A DNA stretch of 64,000 nt, taken from contig NZ_JQEY01000004.1 in NCBI RefSeq assembly GCF_000743715.1, positions 161,937 to 225,936 on the forward strand, read 5' to 3'. Of this stretch, positions 37,958-45,748 are shown piece by piece. Position numbers and translations under genes: made by a program. Under the pieces are notes generated by a model that saw only the letters and a program-made list of their open reading frames with translations, was not told the DNA's origin and did not search any database. Position 1 is the first letter of the stretch, and each line of letters begins with the position of its first letter. Origin of the DNA: Palleronia rufa (lineage in GTDB: Bacteria; Pseudomonadota; Alphaproteobacteria; Rhodobacterales; Rhodobacteraceae).

Positions 37958-38806
37958 ATGGCCAGGATGCTCACACTGGGGCGACGGATCAAGGAAGAGA
38001 TGGACCGCACCAAGCTGACGCTCATCGCTGCGGGTGTGGCGTTCTACGGTCTTCTGGCGCTCTTTCCCGGTATCGGGGCGCTGATGGCCATGGCGGGGCT
38101 GGTCGCCGATCCCGCCCAGGTGTCCGACACGCTGGCGGTCCTTGGGCAGGTCATGCCGGCAGCCGCGGCAGAGATCATCACCGGCCAGGCACAGCAGGTG
38201 GCGGGAAGTTCCGGCAACAGCCTTGGCGTGGTGGCGGCGGTCGGACTGCTGCTGACGCTCTATTCCGCCTCAAAGGGCATGCAGGCGCTCATCGACGGGC
38301 TGAACGTCGTCAACGATCGCGAGGACGACCGCGGCTTCATCCGTCAGACCGCGCTGAAACTGGCGCTGACCTTCGGTTTGCTGATAGGCGTGCTGCTCTG
38401 CGTCGCGGTGGCGGTGGGCGTTCCGGTCGCGCTGAGCTGGCTGCCTCTGGCGCCCGATACGGAATGGGCGGTGAACGCGGCCCGCTGGCCCGTCCTGCTG
38501 GTGATCGCGGGGATGGGAATTGCGCTGACCTATCGGGTTGGGCCGGCGGGCGAGCGTACGCCATGGGGCGCGATCCTGCCCGGCGCCGCGCTGGCCTGCG
38601 TGCTCTGGCTGGCCGGGACGGCGGCCTTCGCGGCCTATGTGCGCATGTTCGGATCCTACCAGGAGACGTTCGGCGCGCTGGGCGGGGTGGTGATCCTGCT
38701 GATGTGGCTCTGGGTGTCGGCCAGTGTCTTGCTCCTGGGCGGTCTCACGGCGCGGCTGATCCGGTCCCGCCCGGACGGGGATGAGGATGCCGGTCGCGCC
38801 GCGTGA
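37958..38806 (+). CDS. YihY/BrkB family inner membrane protein
   Basis: The 282-residue protein has six membrane helices and the family features AAGVAFYGLLALFPGIGALM near the N-terminus, SASKGMQALIDGLNVVND in the second third, and PWGAILPGAALACVLWLAGTAAFAAYV. YihY members were once called RNase BN, which is wrong; the true role is unknown. GGAGG precedes the ATG by five bases. The gene is alone, divergent from ilvI, with the YihY promoter somewhere in the 146 bp after the ilv promoter. Confidence 0.9.
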   Translation: MARMLTLGRRIKEEMDRTKLTLIAAGVAFYGLLALFPGIGALMAMAGLVADPAQVSDTLAVLGQVMPAAAAEIITGQAQQVAGSSGNSLGVVAAVGLLLTLYSASKGMQALIDGLNVVNDREDDRGFIRQTALKLALTFGLLIGVLLCVAVAVGVPVALSWLPLAPDTEWAVNAARWPVLLVIAGMGIALTYRVGPAGERTPWGAILPGAALACVLWLAGTAAFAAYVRMFGSYQETFGALGGVVILLMWLWVSASVLLLGGLTARLIRSRPDGDEDAGRAA

Positions 38807-38965
38807 TCGGTTCCTTCATGGGTCACGGTCGTTTGTGGTCCATTTGCCATGTTTTCAGGCCGTATCGGCGAAGTTTCGTGTTTTCACCCGGTCGGCGGGC
38901 GGCTAGGTTTCGGCCACCAACAATGCGCCGCATCCGAAATGACGGCGAAACCGGGAGGATAACAC

Positions 38966-40048
38966 ATGGACCGACGCTCGTTTCTGAGGACATCCGCGCT
39001 GGGCGGTTCCGCCGCGGCCGCATCGACTCTGGCCGCACCGGCCTATGCGCAGGGCAACCGTACCTTGACGATGGTCACCACCTGGGGCCGCGGCCTTGCC
39101 GGTGTCCACGACGCGGCACAGCATGTCGCGGACTCGATCACCTCGATGACCGACGGCGCCCTGACCGTGGACGTCAAGGCCGCCGGTGAGCTCGTCGGCG
39201 CGTTCGAGGTCTTCGATGCGGTGACCTCCGGTCAGGCGGACATGTATCACGGCGCGGATTACTACTTCGTGGGTCAGCATCCGGCCTATGCGTTTTTCAC
39301 CACCGTCCCCTTCGGCATGACGGCGCAGGAGACGCTGAACTGGTACTACTTCGGCGGCGGCATGGAGGCCCACGACCAGCTTGGCGAAATCTTCGGGCTG
39401 AAATCGTTTCTGGCGGGCAATACCGGCGCGCAGGCCGGCGGCTGGTTCAGGAAGGAAATCACAAGCCCGGAGGACTTCAACGGGCTGAAGTTCAGAATGC
39501 CCGGTCTGGGCGGAGAGGTTCTGGGCAAGCTGGGCGCATCGGTTCAGAACATTCCCGGCGCCGAGGTTTACCAGGCGCTGTCCTCCGGCGCTCTCGACGG
39601 GACAGAGTGGATCGGCCCTTGGGCGGACGAGAAGGCCGGGTTCCAGGAGATCACCAAGATCTATTATCCCGCCGGTTTCCATGAGCCCGGCGCGGCGCTG
39701 AGCCTGGCCACCAACCGGGAGGTCTTCGACAGCCTCACACCGTCCCAGCAGGCGATCATCAAGACGGCCGCGCTGGAAAGCCATCAGTGGAGCCTGGCGC
39801 AGTTCCTGTCGAACAACGGCGCCGCGCTCCAGCGGCTCCAGTCGGCCGGTGTCCAGATCAACGAATTCCCCGATCCGGTCTGGGATGCGTTCGGCAGGGC
39901 CTCCAAGGAAGTGCTCGACGGATACATGGACGACGACATCTTCTCGGAGATCCGCACCTCTACGAACGAGAGCATGCGTGCGTCCTCGAGCTGGATCCAG
40001 CGTTCCGAAGGCCTGTATCGCGAACAGCGCGACCGCGTCCTGGGTTGA
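38966..40048 (+). CDS. TRAP transporter substrate-binding protein (DctP family)
   Basis: The 360-residue precursor has a Tat signal (RRSFLRTSALGG, cleavage near AYAQ), then a DctP fold: TMVTTWGRGLAG, the ligand-binding segment KFRMPGLGGEVLGKLGA with the conserved Arg (about 176), and QALSSGALDGTEWIGPWADEKAGF. The Trp/Glu pattern and gene context resemble the keto-acid and FcbT1-like branch. It delivers a carboxylate-type substrate to the membrane subunits encoded next. GGGAGG seven bases before the ATG fixes the start. The substrate is not determined. Confidence 0.92.
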   Translation: MDRRSFLRTSALGGSAAAASTLAAPAYAQGNRTLTMVTTWGRGLAGVHDAAQHVADSITSMTDGALTVDVKAAGELVGAFEVFDAVTSGQADMYHGADYYFVGQHPAYAFFTTVPFGMTAQETLNWYYFGGGMEAHDQLGEIFGLKSFLAGNTGAQAGGWFRKEITSPEDFNGLKFRMPGLGGEVLGKLGASVQNIPGAEVYQALSSGALDGTEWIGPWADEKAGFQEITKIYYPAGFHEPGAALSLATNREVFDSLTPSQQAIIKTAALESHQWSLAQFLSNNGAALQRLQSAGVQINEFPDPVWDAFGRASKEVLDGYMDDDIFSEIRTSTNESMRASSSWIQRSEGLYREQRDRVLG

Positions 40049-40149
40049 GGCGACCGGCGCCCGTCGCGATCCGTCCCCGGCGCAGGTGCCGGGGGCGGGT
40101 TTCCCGCGGCGCGGCCGGGATCTGACCGGGATCTGCTGGAGAAAGTGTC

Positions 40150-41034
40150 GTGATCGACTTTATCGTCTGGGTCCTGACCAACATCGCCATGTCGTTCTGG
40201 CGGATCGCCTGGACGATCACGCACCCCGGCCAGTGGCTGGACTGGTCGAACGGTGAATCGCTCGTCCGGTTCATCTATTATGGCGGATCGGTGGAGTTCT
40301 TCTTCGCCGTATTCACCGCGGTGCTGGTGTTCACGATCTTCGGGCTGTGGAACCGCGCGCTTCTCTGGGGGGCGGTGCGCGGCCTCGAAGGGTTCGCCAA
40401 TACGGTGGGCCGGATCTTTGCCTGGGCCGGCCTGCTCATGGTGCTCCAGCAGATCGTCATCATCTTCTCGCAGCGGGTCTTTGCCGCGTCGGAACTGGGC
40501 TTCGGCTTCGGAGCCACGCTCACCTTCGATCTGAGCTGGTGGTCGGAAGAGCTGAAGCTCTACAACGCGCTGATCGTCGCGCTCTGCTGCGCCTATACCT
40601 TCGTGCAGAAGGGCCATGTCCGCGTCGATCTGCTCTACGCCCCGGCCAGCTACCGCACCAAGCGGATGATCGACATGATCGGCAGCTTGATGTTCATGGT
40701 CCCGATGGCCGTGCTGATCTGGATGTACGCCTGGTTCTTCATGTGGCGCCATCTGGTGACGCCCAAGGTCTCTGCCTCCGACAAACTGGACCTGATGCTG
40801 CGCAAGGCGACGATCCTGCGCTGGAACGTGGAAACCATCGGCTTTTCGCCCAACGGGTTCAACGCGTATTTCCTGTTCAAGGTGCTGCTGGTGGTCTTCA
40901 GCGCCATGGTCTTTCTGCAGGCGATCGCCTTCTTCTACCGCTCGTTTCTGGAATGGAGCGAAGGACCGGCGTCCGAGGACCGCTACCTCGACCGCGACGT
41001 GACCGAAACCGGCGCGACCGATGCCGCCCATTGA
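40150..41034 (+). CDS. TRAP transporter small permease (DctQ, FcbT2-like)
   Basis: The 294-residue protein has four core membrane helices (about 50-75, 95-115, 135-155, 185-205) plus extra N- and C-terminal segments, making it longer than the ordinary 160-200 residues of DctQ and typical of the mannitol/chloroaromatic branch. QKGHVRVDLLYAPAS is the DctQ signature region. The start is GTG at 40150 with GGAGAAAG upstream. It is 101 bp after the binding protein and 15 bp before the large permease, in one operon. Confidence 0.9.
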   Translation: MIDFIVWVLTNIAMSFWRIAWTITHPGQWLDWSNGESLVRFIYYGGSVEFFFAVFTAVLVFTIFGLWNRALLWGAVRGLEGFANTVGRIFAWAGLLMVLQQIVIIFSQRVFAASELGFGFGATLTFDLSWWSEELKLYNALIVALCCAYTFVQKGHVRVDLLYAPASYRTKRMIDMIGSLMFMVPMAVLIWMYAWFFMWRHLVTPKVSASDKLDLMLRKATILRWNVETIGFSPNGFNAYFLFKVLLVVFSAMVFLQAIAFFYRSFLEWSEGPASEDRYLDRDVTETGATDAAH

Positions 41035-41049
41035 TATGAGGCCTGCCTG

Positions 41050-43404
41050 ATGCTCTTCGGACTGGATGGGGTCGAGATCGGCCTGATCATCGTGTTCCTG
41101 TGCCTCTTCGGGGGGATCCTGTCGGGGTTCCCGGTCGCTTTCGCGATCGGCGGAGCGGCGGTCATCTCCTTCGGGATCATCGCGGCGCTCGACGCTGGGG
41201 GCATCCTGATCCACCAGGCGGTCGACACCGGTTCGGAAGGCTTTCGCGCGCTGGTCGCCGATGGCGTGCGGTCAGAGGAGATATCCAAGTTCCGCTATCC
41301 CGACCTGCCGCGGATCTCGGAATCGCTCTTTCCGGGCGGGTGGGAGCTGGCGCTGGACCGCAACATCTCTTTCATCGTGAACCGGATCAATGAGCGCGTG
41401 CTGGCCGGCCAGTCGATCGAGACGCTGCTGGCCGTCCTGATGTTCGTCCTCATGGGCATCACGCTGGAGCGCAGCCGCATCGCCAACGACCTGCTGACCA
41501 CGATGGCGCGGGTGTTCGGGCCGCTTCCGGGCGGGCTGGCGGTGTCGGTGGTGATCGTGGGCGCGTTCCTGGCCGCCTCAACGGGCATCGTCGGCGCGAC
41601 CGTGGTGACCATGGGACTGCTGTCCCTGCCCACGATGCTGCGCAACAACTACTCGCCGGAACTGGCCACCGGTGTCATCGCGGCCAGCGGGACACTGGGC
41701 CAGATCATTCCGCCGTCCATCGTGATCGTGCTGCTTGGCACGCTTGCCGGGGATCTCTACGCCACCGCGCAGGAGACCCGCGCGCAATCGCTGGGCTGTT
41801 CGGACGCGCTCACCTATCTGGGCGAGGCGGCGGTGGTTTCGGTGGGAACGCTTTTCCAGGCGGCATTGCTGCCCGGCATCTTTCTCGCGCTGCTCTACGG
41901 GCTCTACGCATTCGGCTATGCGGTGTTGAACCCGGCCAAGGCCCCGCCCGTCACCGGCGATGGCGCGACGGGCGAATACATCACGCGCAATGAGGCGCTG
42001 ACCTGGTTTCTGGCCGTACCCGTCTCCATGGTCGCCGCGGTGGTCATCGGCTCGGCCGCCGGTCTCGTCGGCAGCCAGTCCACCGCCATCGACTCCTTTT
42101 CGCAGCAGCAGGAGGGCGCATCCCTGCGCACCAATGTGTCGCCAGATTGCCAGGAGGCGATGATCGACCTTCACGGCCAGGGCGCATGGGACCGCGCGGT
42201 GGCCGAGCAGGCGGCCATCGACGAGACAGGCGGAATGCAGCGCGCCGAGCGGCTGACGGCAGATGAGCGCGTGGTCGCGCGGGACGCCATGATCGCCGGC
42301 GCCGCTCCCATCGGCACCGGGATCGCGGTGTTCTTTCTGCTGGCGGCGCTTGTGCTGGCAGGAGCGCGCGGGATCGCGCCCTCCGACGATCCGCGCCCGC
42401 TGGCGCTGGGAGGGCTGGGCGTGGTGCTGGCGCTTCTGGCGGACATCGCGCTGCTCTCGCCGGTCACCAGCCCCGGCGTGACCTCCCTTGTCCTGGCTCT
42501 GCCGTTCCTTCTGGTGCTGTGGTCGCTGCGGGAGGCCGCGGCGCGACTGGGCCGCAACGACCTGGTGCGGGTGGTCTTTCCGCCGCTGGTGCTGATCGTC
42601 GCGGTCCTTGGCTCGATCCTGGGAGGGATCACCAACCCCACGCCGGCCGCGGCCCTTGGGGCGGGCGGCGCGATCATGCTTGCGGCCTATCGCAAGCTTG
42701 CCGACGACGGGCGTTCCCCCCGGATCATCATCCTGGCGTCGCTGGCGGTGGTGCTGATGATCCTGATCGGCGTGAACTTCGATCTGCGCGTCGGCGTGGG
42801 GCAGACCAGCTTCGAGCAATGGGTCGCCTACAGCATCGCCCAGGCCGCCTATCTCTTCGCCATCTTCGGACTGGTCTATGCCTGCGTGATCCTGTGGCTG
42901 GGCGGTGTGCTGACCCCGGTGGTGCGCGAGACGGCAAAGGTCACCAGCATGGTCTTTACCATCCTGATCGGCAGCCAGCTTCTGAACCTGGTGGTGATTT
43001 CCTTCGGCGGTGAGGAATACATCCAGACCTTCCTGCGCAGCTTCGACAATGAGATGGTCGTTTTCCTGATCGTCATGCTCGTGCTCTTCGTGCTGGGCTT
43101 CGTGCTCGACTTTCTGGAAATCATCTACATCGTGATCCCCATCGTCGGGCCCGTCATCTACGGCGGCACGATGGACCCGAAGTGGGTGACAATCATGATT
43201 GCGGTGAACCTGCAGACCTCGTTTTTGACACCGCCTTTCGGCTTTGCGCTGTTCTATCTGCGCGGCGTGGCGCCCAAAGAAGTCACGACCGGCCATATCT
43301 ACCGCGGCGTGGTCCCCTTTGTGCTGATCCAGGTGGTGGGGCTGGGGATACTCTGGGCGTTCCCGTCCATCGTGACCATCGTGCCCGACCTGTTCCCGAA
43401 CTGA
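41050..43404 (+). CDS. TRAP transporter large permease (DctM, FcbT3-like)
   Basis: At 784 residues this is nearly twice the common DctM length. The N-terminal half holds the DctM helices (FPVAFAIGGAAVISFGIIAA, VSVVIVGAFLAASTGIVGATV, SGTLGQIIPPSIVIVLLG); a long central insertion (about 300-500) with an acidic soluble segment and additional helices precedes a C-terminal half with SFGGEEYIQTFL and FLTPPFGFALFYLRGVAP. This layout defines the mannitol/chloroaromatic compound group (COG4664). It performs sodium-driven import with DctQ. The insertion may alter partner or ligand choice. Confidence 0.9.
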   Translation: MLFGLDGVEIGLIIVFLCLFGGILSGFPVAFAIGGAAVISFGIIAALDAGGILIHQAVDTGSEGFRALVADGVRSEEISKFRYPDLPRISESLFPGGWELALDRNISFIVNRINERVLAGQSIETLLAVLMFVLMGITLERSRIANDLLTTMARVFGPLPGGLAVSVVIVGAFLAASTGIVGATVVTMGLLSLPTMLRNNYSPELATGVIAASGTLGQIIPPSIVIVLLGTLAGDLYATAQETRAQSLGCSDALTYLGEAAVVSVGTLFQAALLPGIFLALLYGLYAFGYAVLNPAKAPPVTGDGATGEYITRNEALTWFLAVPVSMVAAVVIGSAAGLVGSQSTAIDSFSQQQEGASLRTNVSPDCQEAMIDLHGQGAWDRAVAEQAAIDETGGMQRAERLTADERVVARDAMIAGAAPIGTGIAVFFLLAALVLAGARGIAPSDDPRPLALGGLGVVLALLADIALLSPVTSPGVTSLVLALPFLLVLWSLREAAARLGRNDLVRVVFPPLVLIVAVLGSILGGITNPTPAAALGAGGAIMLAAYRKLADDGRSPRIIILASLAVVLMILIGVNFDLRVGVGQTSFEQWVAYSIAQAAYLFAIFGLVYACVILWLGGVLTPVVRETAKVTSMVFTILIGSQLLNLVVISFGGEEYIQTFLRSFDNEMVVFLIVMLVLFVLGFVLDFLEIIYIVIPIVGPVIYGGTMDPKWVTIMIAVNLQTSFLTPPFGFALFYLRGVAPKEVTTGHIYRGVVPFVLIQVVGLGILWAFPSIVTIVPDLFPN

Positions 43405-43405
43405 T

Positions 43406-43762
43406 GTGGGACTGCCACCGCGATTAAACCCGGTCCGTGGACGGGGCGAATGGGTGGCGACGGTCCCAGGACTGGGTCGGCTGGCGGTCGTACATCACTC
43501 ACGCACCGACTTCAGGACTCTGACCTACCGCGACCCTTTCGAGGGCATTCAGCCCCGATCGGGTCGATTGCGCGGCTTCAAGCAAGCTCTGGTGGACAAT
43601 CCCGGTCTTGTCCTCATGCAGAGAGACAAACCAAAGCGAAAAGCGACCGGTCCGCTTGATAGCGATGGATACATCGGTGTTTGGGAAATTGCCGAACCCG
43701 GCTGGGAAGAGGATGGATCCCTGTCGTTCAAGTTCATCCGCCGGTTGAAGATGAGGTTCTGA
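43406..43762 (+). CDS. Hypothetical protein of unknown function
   Basis: The frame after the TRAP operon codes up to 118 residues from GTG 43406, or 48 residues from ATG 43616 (MQRDKPKRKATGPLDSDGYI). The C-terminal part, GYIGVWEIAEPGWEEDG followed by LSFKFIRRLKMRF, has a natural protein composition, whereas the first 40 codons look weaker. Base composition is visibly lower in GC and third-position GC than in the neighbours, a sign of foreign origin or decay. I do not recognise a family. It is convergent with bpt, ending seven bases before its stop codon. Confidence 0.4.
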   Translation: MGLPPRLNPVRGRGEWVATVPGLGRLAVVHHSRTDFRTLTYRDPFEGIQPRSGRLRGFKQALVDNPGLVLMQRDKPKRKATGPLDSDGYIGVWEIAEPGWEEDGSLSFKFIRRLKMRF

Positions 43763-43768
43763 TCCGCC

Positions 43769-44602
43769 TCAGTCGTGCCGGGACATGGAATCTGGCAGGT
43801 CCAGCCGGGCGACCTGTTCGGCAATGGGGTCGGTCGAGAGGGGGTGAACTTCTGCCTCGTGTGCGGATGGATCGCGAAGGGGTTGCCAGCGACCGCCCTT
43901 GTAGATCTCCAGCGCGCCGAAGCGGGACTTGTATCCCATCTTGGCCGATCCCGGCACCCAGTAGCCCAGGTAAACGTAGGGAAGTCCTGCCTCTCTGGCG
44001 ATCTCAACATGATCTAGGATCGCGTAGGTGCCGAGAGACCGGCTTCGATCCGACGGGTCGTAGAAGGAATAGACCATCGACAGCCCGTCATCGAGCACGT
44101 CGGTCAGGCAGACCGCCATCAGATCCGCGCGCTCTGTGTCGGGATCGGGCAGGCCGTACTCGACCACACGGCTGCGGATTGGCGTTTCCTCGATCATCGC
44201 GGCGAACTCGAAGATGTCCATGTCGGCCATGCCGCCATCGGCGTGGCGGCTGTCGAGATAGGTGCGGAAGAGATCGTATTGTTCCTCCGTCGCCCAGGGC
44301 GAGTTGGCGCTGCGCCTGAGCCCGTCATTGCGCCGCAGGATCCGCCGCTGGGTTCGCGACGGCCGGAAATCCGCCACGCGGATCCGGGCCGACAGGCAGG
44401 CCGCGCAATCCGCGCAGGACGGACGATAGAGCACGTTCTGGCTGCGGCGGAATCCCTGCTTGGACAGCGAGTCATTCAGAAGTTGCGCATCCTCCCCCTG
44501 GAGCGCCGTGAACAGCTTTCGCTCCACCCGATCCGACAGGTAGGGACAGGGTTGCGGCGCGGTCACGTAGAACTGGGGCGCGATGGGAAGGGTGTGTCGC
44601 AT
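43769..44602 (-). CDS. bpt: Aspartate/glutamate leucyltransferase (Bpt)
   Basis: Bpt moves leucine from leucyl-tRNA to N-terminal Asp or Glu of proteins, making them N-degrons for ClpAP. The 277-residue protein has the arginyl-transferase-type N domain ([16 protein letters not shown], then [19 protein letters not shown] with its Cys cluster) and the C domain with [28 protein letters not shown] and [18 protein letters not shown]. Length and motifs agree with alphaproteobacterial members, formerly called Ate. It is convergent with the unknown gene and follows the RDD gene by 70 bp. Confidence 0.94.
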   Translation of the reverse strand: MRHTLPIAPQFYVTAPQPCPYLSDRVERKLFTALQGEDAQLLNDSLSKQGFRRSQNVLYRPSCADCAACLSARIRVADFRPSRTQRRILRRNDGLRRSANSPWATEEQYDLFRTYLDSRHADGGMADMDIFEFAAMIEETPIRSRVVEYGLPDPDTERADLMAVCLTDVLDDGLSMVYSFYDPSDRSRSLGTYAILDHVEIAREAGLPYVYLGYWVPGSAKMGYKSRFGALEIYKGGRWQPLRDPSAHEAEVHPLSTDPIAEQVARLDLPDSMSRHD

Positions 44603-44672
44603 GGGCTTCCGGGCTGGTCGATCCGGAAAACCTAGCGTGGGACAGGGGCCGCGCCAACCCCCCCGGATCGTC

Positions 44673-45128
44673 TCAGTCGAGCGCCGCGCGGTTGATCGCC
44701 GCCGACCCCAGAACCAGGTCCGTAAGCCCCTGGCCCCGCGCCGTCCCGATCATCAGCGCCGCGGAGATGAGTTGCAGCGGAAACATGAGCACGGACGCGG
44801 TGTAGCCGATCGTGTGCAGCCCCGCCCCGGCCAGGTCGAACCGGTCTCCGCCGGCGTCGCGCAACTCGATGGACATGAGGCGCATTCCCGGCGTGCCCGA
44901 CCAGCGCGCGATGGTGGCCGTGCGGTAGGCCATGCCGACGCAGAGATAGAAGAGCGGGAACCAGAGCAGCGACGTGAACAGCGTCAGCGGCGTCAGCAGG
45001 ATGGACAGTACCGTGATGGCGATGACGTCAACGACCCAGGCGAGCGCCCGCTTGACCGCCGTGTCGCGGTAGAAGTCGGCGTCGCGAAACGGGTCGGGCA
45101 GGCCGCCGTGATTGTAGGTCTCTGACAT
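44673..45128 (-). CDS. RDD family membrane protein
   Basis: The 151-residue protein has the RDD domain: [22 protein letters not shown] carries the Arg/Asp residues, and two to three further helices follow ([32 protein letters not shown]), with [19 protein letters not shown] between. RDD proteins have been linked to sodium/proton exchange in a few cases, generally unknown. The ATG at 45128 is preferred to 45140 because the latter overlaps the GGAGAAAG ribosome-binding site. A very stable hairpin separates it from the DUF2852 gene upstream. Confidence 0.87.
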   Translation of the reverse strand: MSETYNHGGLPDPFRDADFYRDTAVKRALAWVVDVIAITVLSILLTPLTLFTSLLWFPLFYLCVGMAYRTATIARWSGTPGMRLMSIELRDAGGDRFDLAGAGLHTIGYTASVLMFPLQLISAALMIGTARGQGLTDLVLGSAAINRAALD

Positions 45129-45147
45129 CGCTTTCTCCATGTGGTGT

Positions 45148-45178
45148 GGCCCCCGCCCGGCGATAAGGGGCGGGGGCC
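45148..45178 (-). other. Very stable GC hairpin between DUF2852 and RDD genes
   Basis: Arms GGCCCCCGCCC and GGGCGGGGGCC pair over 11 G-C pairs with a nine-base loop. No T tract follows on either strand. It starts right after the DUF2852 stop and ends about 20 bases upstream of the RDD start, so it may protect the upstream mRNA 3' end or set a ratio between the two genes. Confidence 0.6.
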
Positions 45179-45199
45179 GGTCGATCGGCAAACGGCCTG

Positions 45200-45592
45200 T
45201 CAGGCCTCCGACGTGTCCGACCGGCGGGCGCGGTCTTCCATGAACTGGTCGAACTCGGACTTGTCGCGGGCCTCGCGCAGACGCTTCAGGAAGTCCTCGA
45301 AGGCGGCTTGCTCATCCTCCAGCCGACGGATCGTCTCTGCCCGGTAGGCGTCGAAGGCGGCGTTGCCGGAGGCGCCGCGCAGGTTGGTCCGGCGCTTGCG
45401 CGCGCATCCGCCCATGGCGAACTTGTCCTGCCAGACCATGTAGCCAAGAAAGGCCAGCCCGACCGGCCAGAACAGAATGAACCCGAGCACCATGGCGAAG
45501 ATCCACGCGAAGCGGCCGCGCTGGTCGAGCCACGTTTCTGCCCGCACAAGAGGGTTCGGCCGTTGTACGGGAGTGTCTGCGAAGCTGGTCAT
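45200..45592 (-). CDS. DUF2852 domain-containing membrane protein
   Basis: The 130-residue protein has one or two membrane helices (WIFAMVLGFILFWPVGLAFLGYMVW, about residues 29-53), a short basic Cys-containing stretch and a C-terminal helical tail rich in Arg and Glu (AYRAETIRRLEDEQAAFEDF) likely to form a coiled coil. This matches DUF2852, common in Rhodobacterales and Rhizobiales and without a known role. The CAGGAGACG sequence before the ATG is a good ribosome-binding site. It is divergent from glnE with about 75-155 bp between. Confidence 0.88.
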   Translation of the reverse strand: MTSFADTPVQRPNPLVRAETWLDQRGRFAWIFAMVLGFILFWPVGLAFLGYMVWQDKFAMGGCARKRRTNLRGASGNAAFDAYRAETIRRLEDEQAAFEDFLKRLREARDKSEFDQFMEDRARRSDTSEA

Positions 45593-45748
45593 GATCGTCT
45601 CCTGACTATGTTAATGCCTTTCACATGATCTAGGTGGGAAGGGCCGCCTGCCGGGTCAAGAGGGAATGTGAAAGGTTTTTACATTGGCGGCGTCGGACCT
45701 CCCTTTGGGGCGGTTGACGCGGCGGACGACCCGGCAGACCGTGCGGCC

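Noticed and set aside
37958-38806. RNase BN annotation for the YihY protein
   Set aside because: The family name arose from an error; the protein is a six-helix membrane protein with no nuclease motif.
39784-41214. 476-codon open frame antisense to the TRAP genes
   Set aside because: Asp/Arg/His-rich artefact opposite clear membrane helices of the TRAP subunit.
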